Source: DATKBT01 sp035546295 | GTDB lineage: Bacteria > Acidobacteriota > Thermoanaerobaculia > Multivoradales > Multivoraceae | Assembly: GCA_035546295.1 (NCBI GenBank) | Contig: DATKBT010000108.1 | Location: forward strand, 1 to 64,000 | Direction of reading: 5' to 3' | Length of the DNA: 64,000 nucleotides | Shown: positions 36,657-46,500 of the stretch, one piece after another | Layout of the letters: each line of letters opens with the position of its first letter | Position numbering within the stretch: position 1 is the stretch's first letter | Position numbers and translations under genes: made by a program | The notes under the pieces: model-generated | Databases searched by the model: none | What the model saw: only the letters and a program-made list of their open reading frames with translations | What the model was told of the DNA's origin: nothing

Positions 36657-37553
36657 GTGAGCACTGAAAACCGTCCCATGCGCGACGTACACGATCACTG
36701 GAGACGCCACGTCCTGCTGGTCGTCGCTGCGATCCTCCTGCTGTCCCCAACACCCTCGGCGCCTGCCGCGGCGCCGGTGACGCAGCCTGGCCCGACCCTC
36801 GGAGGTCTCCTGGTCGCTCCCACCCGCGTGGTGTTCGAGGGGCGGCGCCGCAGCGCTCAGCTCACGCTCGTGAATCGCGGCGCGGCGCCCGCGACCTACC
36901 GCATCTCCTTCATCCAGATGAAGATGAGACCAGATGGCGGCTTCGAGACGATCGACGAGCCGGTGCCGGGGGCGCCGCCCTCCGACTCGCTCGTGCGCTA
37001 CTCGCCGCGCCAGGTGGAGCTGGCGCCGGGGGAGTCGCAGACCGTGCGCCTCATGGTGCGCAAGCCCGGCGACCTGCCGAGCGGCGAATACCGCTCGCAT
37101 CTGCTCCTGCGCGCCATCCCGCCAGTGGACGCCTCGCCTCTCGAGGCGCGTGACGAGCGCAGCGTCGGCGTCCGGCTGATCCCGGTCTACGGCGTCTCGG
37201 TTCCCGTCATCCTGCGCCAGGGGGAGACGACCGCGACACTCACCCTCGGCGGCCTCGAGCTGGTTCCGGGGGAGCGGCCGTCGCTGCGCCTGATCCTGCA
37301 GCGCGCGGGGACGCGGTCCGTCTACGGTGACCTGATCGTGGACTGGCTGCCGCGCCGCGGATCACGCCGCGAGGTCGGCCGGCTGCGCAAAGTCGCCGTC
37401 TACACGCCGAACGCCGAGCGAGAGGTGACACTGCCGCTCGAGGTCGAACCTCGCGCGCTCGCCGCCGGTCGCCTCGAGGTGCGCTTCGAGAGCGGCGAGG
37501 AGGGGGCTTCGATGGGAGAGGAGCTCGCGCGCACCAGCGTTGAGGTGCAGTGA
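36657..37553 (+). CDS. PapD-like periplasmic pilus chaperone
   Basis: 298 residues from GTG at 36657, with AGGAG nine bases upstream; an in-frame ATG at residue 8 is an alternative. A signal peptide spans about 15-42. The mature protein has the two-Ig-domain chaperone layout: LLVAPTRVVFEGRRRSAQLTLVNRG (strand A1/B1), RYSPRQVELAPGESQTVRLMVRKP (near 115-140, with the conserved proline/arginine region) and EYRSHLLLRAIP. It holds subunits before delivery to the usher encoded 16 bases downstream. It belongs to the archaic or alternative chaperone-usher branch rather than the classical FGS/FGL type (judged from the divergent motifs). Confidence 0.88.
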   Translation: MSTENRPMRDVHDHWRRHVLLVVAAILLLSPTPSAPAAAPVTQPGPTLGGLLVAPTRVVFEGRRRSAQLTLVNRGAAPATYRISFIQMKMRPDGGFETIDEPVPGAPPSDSLVRYSPRQVELAPGESQTVRLMVRKPGDLPSGEYRSHLLLRAIPPVDASPLEARDERSVGVRLIPVYGVSVPVILRQGETTATLTLGGLELVPGERPSLRLILQRAGTRSVYGDLIVDWLPRRGSRREVGRLRKVAVYTPNAEREVTLPLEVEPRALAAGRLEVRFESGEEGASMGEELARTSVEVQ

Positions 37554-37569
37554 GGCGGAGGGGAGCCCG

Positions 37570-40500
37570 ATGCGCTTACCGTGGCTCGCCGCTTTCTGCG
37601 TCTTCCTGAGCGCAGCCGGCGCGCCCCTCCCCCTGAGCCCGGCAGAGGAGCCGTCGGTCGCGTCCGATCCGGATGCGGATCTCCTGCTGCTCGGAGTGAG
37701 GATCGAGCGGGAGCTCCTCGAGGACATCGTGCCGGCATACGCTCGAGAGGGCGCGGTGCTGCTGTCGCTGTCGGCGCTGGTGCATCTCCTGGAGCTCGAC
37801 GTCCGGGTCGACCCGCAACGGGCACTCGCCGAGGGCACGGTCTCCCACCGGCATTTCCGGCTCGACGCCGCGGCGCTGCGGGTCACGCTGGGGGATCGGA
37901 CCTTTCCGTTGAGCGCCGGCGAGATCGAGCGCCGCCGCGACGACCTCTACGTCGACGCCGAGCTCCTCGAGCTGTGGTTCAGCGCCGAGCTGGTGGTCGA
38001 CGAGCGGGCGGCGCTCGTGACTCTGTGGCCGCGGGAGCCGCTGCCCAGCCGGTTGCGAAGCCAGCGCGAGGGGCGCGCCGCCTTTCTCGGCGCCACCGAT
38101 CCCGCAGCTCCCGCCGATCCTCGGATCAAGGTGCCCTACCGGCTGTTCGCCGCTCCGTTCGCGGATCTGACCTTCCGGGCCATGGTCGGCGACGAGTCGG
38201 CCGGCGGAGACACCAACCACACGGCGCGGATCAGCGGCGACCTGTTCCGTCTCGAGTCTCTCCTGTTCGTTTCCGGGACCCGCGAGGATCCGCTGGCCGA
38301 GACCCGTCTCAGCCTCGGCCGCCGCGATCCGAACGGGAGCCTCCTCGGACCGCTGCGCGCGACCGAGGTCGTTTTCGGCGAGAGCTTCCACCCGGGCATC
38401 GAGTTGGTCACCACCAGCCGCTCCGGCCCCGGGCTCCTGCTCGGCAATCTCCCGCTCGGCTACACCAGTCGCTTCGACGAGCAGACCTTCGTCGGTGAGC
38501 TGCCGCCTGGTTGGGAGGTCGAGCTGTATCGGGGCGACGAGCTGCTGGCCTATCAGTCGAGTCGCGCCGACGGGCGCTACGAGATCCGTGACGTGCCACT
38601 CCTGTTCGGCACCAACCGCTTCCGACTGGTCTTCTACGGCCCCTACGGCGATCGTCGCGAGGTGACCGAGACCTACGAGGTCGGACAATCGCTCACCCCG
38701 CCCGGCCGGCTCCACTACCGGCTCGCCGCCAACGACCCCGACACCGCGGTGCCGCGGGGTCATCTCGAGCTCAGCTACGGCATCGCGAAGAGCCTCTCGC
38801 TGGCCTTCAGCGGGGCAGCCGTCGAGATCGAGCGCGGAGATGTGAGCGCGACTCGCGGCTACCTCCAGGCCGGTCTGCGGGGGACCTTGGGCCGCTGGTT
38901 CACGACCCTCGACCTGGCGGGCGACGACGCGGGGGGCTCCGCCATCCAGGGGCGGCTGCAGACGCGCTTCGGGCATCTCGGGGTGAGCCTCGAGCAGTCC
39001 TTCCTCTCGAGCTACACCAGCGAGGCTCTGCCCTCAGCGCTGGGCGAGCTGGAGAGTCGTACTCTGCTGCGGCTCGACGGCGGCGTGCCGTTGTTCGGTC
39101 GCCGGCGGCTGCCGCTCAGCCTGCGCCTGCGTCACGATCGACTCGCCGCTGGCGGCAGCACCAGCGAGATCGCGGCCCGGCTGTCGGCCTCCGGCCGCGG
39201 GCTGTTCGTCTCTCACGAGCTGCTCTGGTCGAGCACAGAGCTCGCGAGTGGGCGCTCGGAGCGCGGCGAGGGTCGGCTCCTGTTGAGCCGTTACGGGTCG
39301 GGAGTGGCGCTGCGCGGAGAGCTCGCCTACGAGATCGCGCCCGAGGGTGACCCCACCGAGATCTCGTTCCTCGCCGAGCGCCGGCTGGCGCGGTCGTTCA
39401 CACTCTCCCTGGGAGCTCGCCGATCGCTCGAGACCGAGAACACCCACTATCTGGTGGAGGCCGCGAAGAGGCAGGGGGCGTTCGGCTTCGGGATGCTCCT
39501 GGACTACAGCGACGAAGGCGGCCTCCTCGCCACCGCGACGGTCTCGGTCGCCGTGGCGCCGGATCCCTTTTCTCCTCGCTGGCACACCGACGCTCAACCC
39601 CTTGCCGGGATGGGCGCTCTGGCGGTGAGGGTGTTCCTCGACGACGACGGCGACGGTGTTCACGACCCCGACGAGGAGTCTCTCGAGGGGATCGGGTTCA
39701 CCGTCGACGGCATTCCACGCGCGGAACGCACCGACGTCCGGGGGCTGGTGCTGCTGCCCCGCGTCCCCGTCCACCGCGAGATGGTGGTGCGCATCCAGTC
39801 GTCGACCCTCGAAGATCCCCTCCACGTCCCGGTGCGCGACGCCTCGAGGTTGGTGCCGCGTCCGGGAAGGACGGTCGTCCTGGACTTTCCCATCCTGTCG
39901 ACCGGCGAGATCACGGGCACCGCCCGGTTGGAGGAAGGCGAGGGTGATTGGCGGGCCGGCTCCAACCTGCGCCTCCAGCTCGTCGACGCGAGCGGCCGAG
40001 TGGTCGCCGAGACACGGACCGCCTACGATGGCTTCTACGACTTCGCCCGGTTGGCGCCGGGCCAGTACGAGTTGCGCCTGGACCCGGATCGCACGGGTGT
40101 GCTGGGGGCCACGATGCACAGCCGCACGGTGGAGGTTCCGGACGGCGGTGCGATCCTCGACGGCGTCGATCTGGAGATCTTCGGACCGGCCGGCGCCCAC
40201 CGAGACGAGCCGGCGGCCGAGCTGGCCGGCATCGAGACGCGCGTTCCCGACGCGCCAGTGCGTCCCGTCGAGGCCCGGGAATCGCTCGAGCCCGTCGCGG
40301 AACGACGGGCGGCCGCGGAACCGATCGGCGAGCAATCCGTGAAGACTGGACCGGCGCTCGCCTTCGTCTCGCCGGACTGGCAGGCGCGCGAGCCCTCCTA
40401 CGGCGTCCAGGTGGGCTCGTATCGCCATCGGTGGCAGGCGGAGGAGGAGGCCGATCGGTGCAGCCGCGCACTGGCGACGAGGTGCGACGTCGCTCGAGTG

Positions 40501-40929
40501 GATCTCGGCTCCCTTGGCCTCTGGCACCGCGTGGTGGCGGGGCGACTCGCCGAGCTCGACGAGGCCTGGAAGCTGCGCGGCCGGATCGCTCGAGACGACG
40601 AGGAGAGACCGATCGGGCCGGTGCTGAGAGTTCTGCCGCCGCCGCCCGAGCCGGACCGGATGGCGCCGCCCGGAGAAGGCGACCGCTTCGGCCTCCAGGT
40701 CGCCTCGCTGCGGCTGCGCTCCGCCGCCGAACGCCTCTCGAGCGAGCTCTGCCGCGACGCCTCCGTCGGCTGCCGCGTGGTGACTGTGGACTTGGGAGAG
40801 AAGGGCACCTGGCACCGGGTCATCGTCGGATCGTTCGCAACCCGAAGGGAGGCGCTGGCGCTCGACCAGCGCCTGGGCGACGTCGAAGGAGCGGGGCCTG
40901 CACTGCTGATTCGTCTGGCCTCCGACTGA
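37570..40929 (+). CDS. Usher-like outer-membrane protein with two C-terminal SPOR domains
   Basis: 1119 residues. The ATG at 37570 has GGAGGGGAG upstream. After a signal peptide the N-terminal half has features of the alternative usher family: FVGELPPGWEVELYRGDELLAYQ, GRYEIRDVPLLFGTNRFRLVFYGPYGD (near 310-360), and beta-barrel strands to about 680. A prealbumin/SdrD-B-like region follows (FLDDDGDGVHDPDEESLEGIGF, about 690-850). The end (about 935-1119) has two SPOR-like repeats (YGVQVGSYRHRWQAEEEA, LWHRVVAGRL; FGLQVASLRLRSAAERL, TWHRVIVGSF). SPOR domains bind denuded peptidoglycan. It is the secretion pore of this pilus locus. In the 271 bases after it (40930-41200) I see nothing else. Confidence 0.85.
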   Translation: MRLPWLAAFCVFLSAAGAPLPLSPAEEPSVASDPDADLLLLGVRIERELLEDIVPAYAREGAVLLSLSALVHLLELDVRVDPQRALAEGTVSHRHFRLDAAALRVTLGDRTFPLSAGEIERRRDDLYVDAELLELWFSAELVVDERAALVTLWPREPLPSRLRSQREGRAAFLGATDPAAPADPRIKVPYRLFAAPFADLTFRAMVGDESAGGDTNHTARISGDLFRLESLLFVSGTREDPLAETRLSLGRRDPNGSLLGPLRATEVVFGESFHPGIELVTTSRSGPGLLLGNLPLGYTSRFDEQTFVGELPPGWEVELYRGDELLAYQSSRADGRYEIRDVPLLFGTNRFRLVFYGPYGDRREVTETYEVGQSLTPPGRLHYRLAANDPDTAVPRGHLELSYGIAKSLSLAFSGAAVEIERGDVSATRGYLQAGLRGTLGRWFTTLDLAGDDAGGSAIQGRLQTRFGHLGVSLEQSFLSSYTSEALPSALGELESRTLLRLDGGVPLFGRRRLPLSLRLRHDRLAAGGSTSEIAARLSASGRGLFVSHELLWSSTELASGRSERGEGRLLLSRYGSGVALRGELAYEIAPEGDPTEISFLAERRLARSFTLSLGARRSLETENTHYLVEAAKRQGAFGFGMLLDYSDEGGLLATATVSVAVAPDPFSPRWHTDAQPLAGMGALAVRVFLDDDGDGVHDPDEESLEGIGFTVDGIPRAERTDVRGLVLLPRVPVHREMVVRIQSSTLEDPLHVPVRDASRLVPRPGRTVVLDFPILSTGEITGTARLEEGEGDWRAGSNLRLQLVDASGRVVAETRTAYDGFYDFARLAPGQYELRLDPDRTGVLGATMHSRTVEVPDGGAILDGVDLEIFGPAGAHRDEPAAELAGIETRVPDAPVRPVEARESLEPVAERRAAAEPIGEQSVKTGPALAFVSPDWQAREPSYGVQVGSYRHRWQAEEEADRCSRALATRCDVARVDLGSLGLWHRVVAGRLAELDEAWKLRGRIARDDEERPIGPVLRVLPPPPEPDRMAPPGEGDRFGLQVASLRLRSAAERLSSELCRDASVGCRVVTVDLGEKGTWHRVIVGSFATRREALALDQRLGDVEGAGPALLIRLASD

Positions 40930-41200
40930 TCCTGTTCTTCGCCGAGGCGTCGGGAGCGAGCACGAGACGAGGCGCCGCCGCCGGAGCGCGATGTGCGCGC
41001 CGCGCAATGCCGTGTCGAACGAAGGGGAGCCGTGGTCGCGCCGATCCCGTCGAGGCGTCGGCCGGCTGCGCCAGAGGAGGATCCGGCCGGCAAAGGGTGT
41101 TGGGTGTGGAACAATGCCCCGAGCGCATCGGAGCGTCGGGGCGTCGAGCGGATGACGGCAGGTCTCCCATCTCCGCTGTCGCCACAGGAGGAGGACCCGG

Positions 41201-41611
41201 ATGGCCTACCCGATCAGCGATGTGTTCGGACTGAGCGCGGAGCATCAGGCCCTCCTCGCCGAGCACCGCATCAGCAACACCGATCATCTGGTGCGGCTGC
41301 GCAGTGATCCCTCCCGCATGCACGAGGTGAGCCGCAAGACCGGTTTCCCGATCGCCCAGATCCGGCGGTGGGTGAACCTGGCGGAGCTGATGGGGATCGC
41401 CGGGATCGGGCCCGCGCACGCCGCGCTGCTGCACGCGGCGGGGGTCGACTCGTTGAACCGCCTCGCTCGCCGCGACCCGCGCCACCTGGCCCAGCGGCTG
41501 GTCGACGCGGCGCGCCTGAACCGCGAGGCGCCCAATCCGCCGTCGCCGCGGGTCCTCGTCCGCTGGATCCTCAGCGCCCGCGAGATGGAGACCAACCGCG
41601 AGGGCTTCTAG
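41201..41611 (+). CDS. DUF4332 (helix-hairpin-helix-like) protein
   Basis: 136 residues; AGGAGGAGG lies directly before the ATG. It matches DUF4332 in size and pattern: FGLSAEHQALLAEHRISNTDHLVRL, then LMGIAGIGPAHAALLHAAGVDSLNRLARRDP, a tandem HhH arrangement like the small nucleic-acid-binding HhH units of DNA repair proteins. The function is not known. It stands alone between the pilus locus and a GST gene. Confidence 0.85.
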   Translation: MAYPISDVFGLSAEHQALLAEHRISNTDHLVRLRSDPSRMHEVSRKTGFPIAQIRRWVNLAELMGIAGIGPAHAALLHAAGVDSLNRLARRDPRHLAQRLVDAARLNREAPNPPSPRVLVRWILSAREMETNREGF

Positions 41612-41688
41612 CCTTCTGCGACGGGACTCGCCGCCGAGCGATCGAGGCCGTCCCGTGCGGGGAGCGCGCTCCGGCGCAGCGGACGACG

Positions 41689-42375
41689 CTAGGCCACGGC
41701 CCCGGCCTCGTCTACCTCGACGACCTCGGTCTCCGCCTCCGCGGCCCGCTGCCACTCGCGGAAGGACGGGTGGGCGAGGAGCGCCGCCGCGTACTCGCTC
41801 GCCGCTCCTTCGAGCTCCACTCCGTAGGTGGCGAAGCGGCTCGCCACCGGCAGGTACATCGCGTCGGCGATCGACAGCTCGCCGAACAGCCAGGGCCCGT
41901 CGGAGGCTCGCTCGCGGCAGCCGGTCCACAGCGCCGCGATGCGGTCGATGTCGCGGGCGAGCGTGTCGTCGATCTCGACTCGACGGCCGGTTGCCCGGCA
42001 GTTCATGGGCATCGCCTGGCGCAGCGCCATGAAGCCGGAGTGCATCTGGGCCGAGACCGAGCGGGCGACCGCGCGCTGGTCCGGATCGGCAGGCCACAGA
42101 CGGCGCTCGGGGAACGTCTCGGCGGCGTACTCGCAGATCGCGAGCGAGTCCCAGACGCGCAGCGGCTGCGCCCCTTCGCGGTGCACGGTCAAGACGGGGG
42201 CCAGCCCCGACGGCGAGAGACCGCCGATCTCCTCGTGCCATCTCTCGGTGAAGAGCGGCAGGCGACGCTCCTCGACCTCGATGCCGGCGCTGTGCAGGGC
42301 GAACCAAGCGCGCAGTGACCAGCTCGAGTAGTTCTTGTTGGCGATCAGGAGAGTGAGGCGTGGGTTCGACGGCAA
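41689..42375 (-). CDS. Glutathione S-transferase family protein
   Basis: 228 residues from a TTG start supported by AGGAGG five bases upstream. The N-terminal thioredoxin-like domain starts LTLLIANKNYSSWSLRAWFAL (catalytic Ser/Tyr region), with LAPVLTV (cis-Pro) and WDSLAICEYAAETF (glutathione-contact Asp-Ser). The C-terminal helical domain begins near residue 90. This is the bacterial group typified by N-terminal KNYSSWSLRAW. It probably conjugates or isomerises small electrophiles. Confidence 0.92.
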   Translation of the reverse strand: MPSNPRLTLLIANKNYSSWSLRAWFALHSAGIEVEERRLPLFTERWHEEIGGLSPSGLAPVLTVHREGAQPLRVWDSLAICEYAAETFPERRLWPADPDQRAVARSVSAQMHSGFMALRQAMPMNCRATGRRVEIDDTLARDIDRIAALWTGCRERASDGPWLFGELSIADAMYLPVASRFATYGVELEGAASEYAAALLAHPSFREWQRAAEAETEVVEVDEAGAVA

Positions 42376-42565
42376 GGGACCTCCTCGGTTCTCGATCGAC
42401 TCTTCGGGTAATGGCGACCTGTGCCCGCGCGACCTGCGCCCCCGCGATCTGGTGTCTGGGCGAGGTGGTGTCTGGCGATCTCATTCTGTCGTCTGCGCGC
42501 CCGTGCCGAGAGGCCCGCGATCCAGGTCCTCTCGAAGCCGCGCGCGATCGCGATGTTCGGTCGAC

Positions 42566-43234
42566 TCAGCTCCTGCGCGACACGAGGCCCCAGGACAGCT
42601 CCGAGAAGCGGCGGGTCCCGACCTCGAGACCGAGAGCCTCGAGTCGCGCGAGGTCGTGGTCCAGGATCCAGAAGAACTCGTCCTCGACCGTCTCGGCGAG
42701 CTCCTCGTCGCCGCGTGAGCGCGCCGCGGCGAGAAAGCGCTCGCGCGAGGCGGCGTCGGTGAACATCAAGTCGCCGATCGCGAGGCGCCCGCCGTCGCCG
42801 AGCCGGCTCGCCAGGCCCTCGAACAGCAGCGCCCTCTCGGCCGGCGCCAGGTGGTGGATCGTATAGGTGCTGACGATCGCGTCGAAGGGGCCCTCGGCGC
42901 TCGGGTGCGGCGGCTCGAGGCTCTCCAGGAGGTCTGCCTCGACCCAGCGGATCTCTCGGCGTTTCGCCAGCTTGTCGCGAGCGATCGCCGTCATCGCGCT
43001 CGAGATGTCGACGCAGATCAGGTCGCGCGCCGGGGGCAGGAGCTCGGTCAGGTTGCCGGTCCCCGACCCCAGCTCGAGCACCCGGTCGCCGGGCTCGATT
43101 CGTGCCTCGGCGGCGATCCAGTCGAGTAGCTCCCGGTAGCCGGCGCGGATCGGATCCGTTTCGTTGCGCACGTCGAGGTCGTACTCCGCGGCGTCCTCGT
43201 CGTGGTTGAAGCGGTCGGCGTGCTCACTGCGCAT
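42566..43234 (-). CDS. Class I SAM-dependent methyltransferase
   Basis: 222 residues; GAGG precedes the ATG. Motif I is VLELGSGTGNL (near 52-62), the acidic post-I residue is in LICVDIS, and motif III/IV is FDAIVSTYTIHHL. An N-terminal HADRFNHDEDAAEYDLDV segment resembles YrrT-like small-molecule methyltransferases. The substrate is unknown. Confidence 0.9.
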   Translation of the reverse strand: MRSEHADRFNHDEDAAEYDLDVRNETDPIRAGYRELLDWIAAEARIEPGDRVLELGSGTGNLTELLPPARDLICVDISSAMTAIARDKLAKRREIRWVEADLLESLEPPHPSAEGPFDAIVSTYTIHHLAPAERALLFEGLASRLGDGGRLAIGDLMFTDAASRERFLAAARSRGDEELAETVEDEFFWILDHDLARLEALGLEVGTRRFSELSWGLVSRRS

Positions 43235-43422
43235 GATGGTCCTCGACGGCGATGGAGAGCGGGTCGGGAATCCGGTCGAGCCGGCGTTCGTTCCGGATCC
43301 TCGTCGATCGTGGCCGGGTGGCGACCTGCCGTTCGCAGCGCTCGACGTCCCTCACCTGCTCCTCCCGGCCTCGACCGTGAGCCGGCTCTCCTCCGCGGGG
43401 CGTGTGCGGAGCTCTCTCCTCA

Positions 43423-43549
43423 GATCTTCGCCTCACGATCTTCGCCTCCCGATCTTCGCCTCCCGAGCTCGCTTCTCGGCCTTGCTTTTCGGCCTTGCTT
43501 TTCGGCCTTGCTTCGCGACCTCGCTTCTCGACCTCGGTTCTCGACCTTG
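43423..43549. repeat. Tandem 13/14-bp repeat array before the GDH gene
   Basis: Three 14-bp units (GATCTTCGCCTCAC, then GATCTTCGCCTCCC twice, 43423-43464) pass through a transition unit into five 13-bp units: GGCCTTGCTTTTC twice, GGCCTTGCTTCGC, GACCTCGCTTCTC, GACCTCGGTTCTC (43478-43542). The array ends at the TAGGCT hexamer before the GDH start. One strand is pyrimidine-rich. The rest of 43235-43422 shows nothing else. Confidence 0.85.
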
Positions 43550-43555
43550 TAGGCT
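43550..43555 (+). promoter_or_regulatory. Putative -10 box TAGGCT, leaderless GDH start
   Basis: TAGGCT ends seven bases before the ATG at 43563, and no Shine-Dalgarno is present at normal spacing. The same arrangement occurs at other genes in the window (TAACAT, TACCAT, TAGACT, TATCCT). It suggests transcription starting at or next to the start codon. Confidence 0.5.
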
Positions 43556-43562
43556 ACCGAGG

Positions 43563-46500
43563 ATGGCCAGACCACCGGAGATCCACCAGGGACCAGCGTC
43601 ACCAGCGCCCCCACCCTCGCCGTCGGTGTTCTCCCGGATCGAGCAGCTCGCCGAGGGTCTGGACGCCGAGGAGGCGTCCTTCGCCCGCTTCCTACGCGTG
43701 TTCTACGCGGATGTTCCGAAGCGCGACCTCGCCGATCGCGCGGACGAGGAGCTGATCGCGGCGGCGCGCGCGATCTGGCGACACGGTCGCCAGCGCATCC
43801 CGGGCGTCGCCAAGGTGAGGGTCTACAACCCGAGCGGCGAGCGGCACGGCTGGAGCTCTCCGCACACCGTGGTCGAGGTGATGAACGACGATATGCCGTT
43901 CTTGGTCGACTCGACCACGGCCGCCCTCAGCCGAGCGGGGGGCGAGCTGGTGATGGTCATCCATCCGATGATCCCGGTCGAACGGGACGGCGAGGGGCGT
44001 CTGGTCGATCTCGCCGATCCCGGTCAGACGGGTGGGGGCGGAGCGACGGTCGAGTCCTTCATGCAGATCACCCTGCGCCGGCTCCCCGCGCCGCGTCTGG
44101 GCGAGATCGAGGACGAGCTGCATCGGGTCCTGGGGCAGGTGAGGGTGGCGGTGGAGGACTGGGGCAGCATGCGAGAGCGCTGCGAGGAGACACTCGCCGA
44201 GCTGCGCCATTCTCCGCCCCCGCTTCCTCCGGGTGAGGTGTCGGAGGTCGCCGACTTCCTCGAATGGTTGATCGACGACCATTTCACCTTCCTGGGCACC
44301 CGCGAATACCGCTTCCACGGGGAGGGGGAGACCGCGGTCGCGCGCGTCCTCCACGGCAAGGGGCTGGGCCTGCTGCGTGACCCCGACTTCGTGGTCTTCG
44401 AGGGGCTGCGCGATCTCGGAAGGCTGCCGCCCGAGATCCGGCACTTCGTCCGCGAACGCAGCCTGATCCGCATCACGAAGGCCAATGCGCTGTCGACGGT
44501 GCATCGTCCGGTCCACCTCGACACGGTGGCGATCAAGTCGTTCGACGCCGAGGGGCAGGTGCTGGGCGAGCGGCTGTTCCTCGGTCTGTTCACCTCCTCC
44601 GCCTACGCCGCGCGGGTCTCCGAGGTGCCGATCCTGCGCGAGAAGGTGCGCGCCACGGTGGCCCAGTGCGGCTTTCCGCCCGGCAGCCACAACGCGAAGG
44701 GCCTGGCGCACGTCCTCGAGAGCTACCCCCGCGACGAGCTGTTCCAGATCAGCCAGGAGGAGCTCGCCGACTTCGCGGTCGGCATCCTGCACCTGCAGGA
44801 GCGGCCTCGCATCGCGCTGTTTCCGCGGCGCGATCCCTTCGAGCGCTTCGTGTCGTGCCTGGTCTACGTGCCGAGGGACCGCTACGACACCCGCCTGCGG
44901 CTGCGCCTGCAGGGGATCCTCGAGGAGGCGTTCGGCGGCGAGCTCTCGACCTACTACACCCAGCTCGGCGACGACCCCCTGGCGCGCATCCACTTCATCG
45001 TCAAGACCTCCCCCGGCAGCCTGCGCAAGGTCGACTACGCGCAGCTCGAGCGCGAGCTCATCGACGCCGGGCAGAGCTGGACCAGCCGGCTCGAGAACGC
45101 TCTGGTCGAGCGGCTCGGGGAGGAGCGTGGCGCGGAGGTCTACCGCAGCTACCGCACCGCCTTCCCGATGGCCTACCGCGAGACCTTCGACCCCGCCGAC
45201 GCGGTGCGCGACGTCGAGTCGATCGCCCGGCTGGTCGAGATCGGCGGTCCGGTGCTGCGGTTCGAGCAGCGGCCGGACCAGGAGCCCGGCGAGATCGACC
45301 TGCGTCTGTTCACTGCCGACCGGCTGCCGCCGCTGTCCAACGTGCTGCCGCTGCTGGAGCGCACCGGGCTGCGCGTGCTGTTCGAGCGCGCCCATCCGGT
45401 GACTCCCGACGATGCGCCGCGGGTCTGGGTCCGGGCGCTTCGCGTGCGCGCCGATCGCGGCCGCGAGCTCGATCCGGCGCGCTTCGACGACTACGAGCAG
45501 GCGGTGCGCGACATCTGGCACGGCGCCAGCGAGAACGACGGCTTCAATCGGCTGGTGCTGTTCGGCGGTCTGCGCGGTCGCGAGGTCGCCGTCTTCCGAG
45601 CCTACGCCCGCTATCTGAGCCAGGTCGGAGTGCCGTTCAGCCGCTCGTCGATGCACGCAGTGCTCGCTCGCCAGCCGATCGTGACGCGCTGGTTGTTCGA
45701 CCTCTTCTTGCGCAAGTTCGACCCCGCCCAGGCGGAGGGTCGCGCGGCCGACGTGGAGCGCATCCAGCGCGCGATCCACGCTCAGCTCGAGCAGGTCGAG
45801 GATCTCGACGAGGATCGCATCCTGCGCCGCTTCCTCGACCTCCTCGACTGCACGCTGCGCACCAACTACTTCCAGCAGGACGCCGCCGGCGCGCCGCCCC
45901 CCCACCTCAGCTTCAAGCTCGACTCCCGCCGCCTGGCGGGGCTCCCGGCGCCGCGGCCCTGGCGCGAGATCTGGGTCTACAGCCCCGAGGTCGAGGGGGT
46001 TCATCTGCGTGGGGGCCGGGTGGCGCGCGGCGGGATTCGTTGGTCGGACCGGCGCGAGGACTTCCGCACCGAGGTGCTGGGGCTGATGAAGGCCCAGATG
46101 GTCAAGAACGCCGTGATCGTGCCCGAGGGCTCGAAGGGGGGCTTCGTCGTCCGCCGGCTGCCGGAGGAGCCCGAGGAGGCGCGCGCCGCCGTGGTCGACG
46201 CCTACTGCACGCTGATCCGCGGGATGCTCGACCTCACCGACAACCTGGTGGCGGGAGAGGTGGTGCCGCCTCCGCGCACGGTGCGCTGGGACGACGACGA
46301 CACCTACCTGGTGGTCGCCGCCGACAAGGGCACCGCGACCTTCTCCGACACCGCGAACGCGATCTCGGAGAAGCGCGGCTACTGGCTCGGCGACGCCTTC
46401 GCCTCGGGCGGCTCCGCCGGCTACGACCACAAGAAGATGGGGATCACGGCGCGCGGCGCCTGGGAGTCGGTCAAGCGCCACTTCCGCGAACAGGGCAAGG

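Noticed and set aside
36652..36660. Minimal ORF ATG-TCG-TGA overlapping the chaperone GTG start
   Set aside because: Start-stop elements can regulate translation, but one instance of nine bases is expected by chance; no other support.
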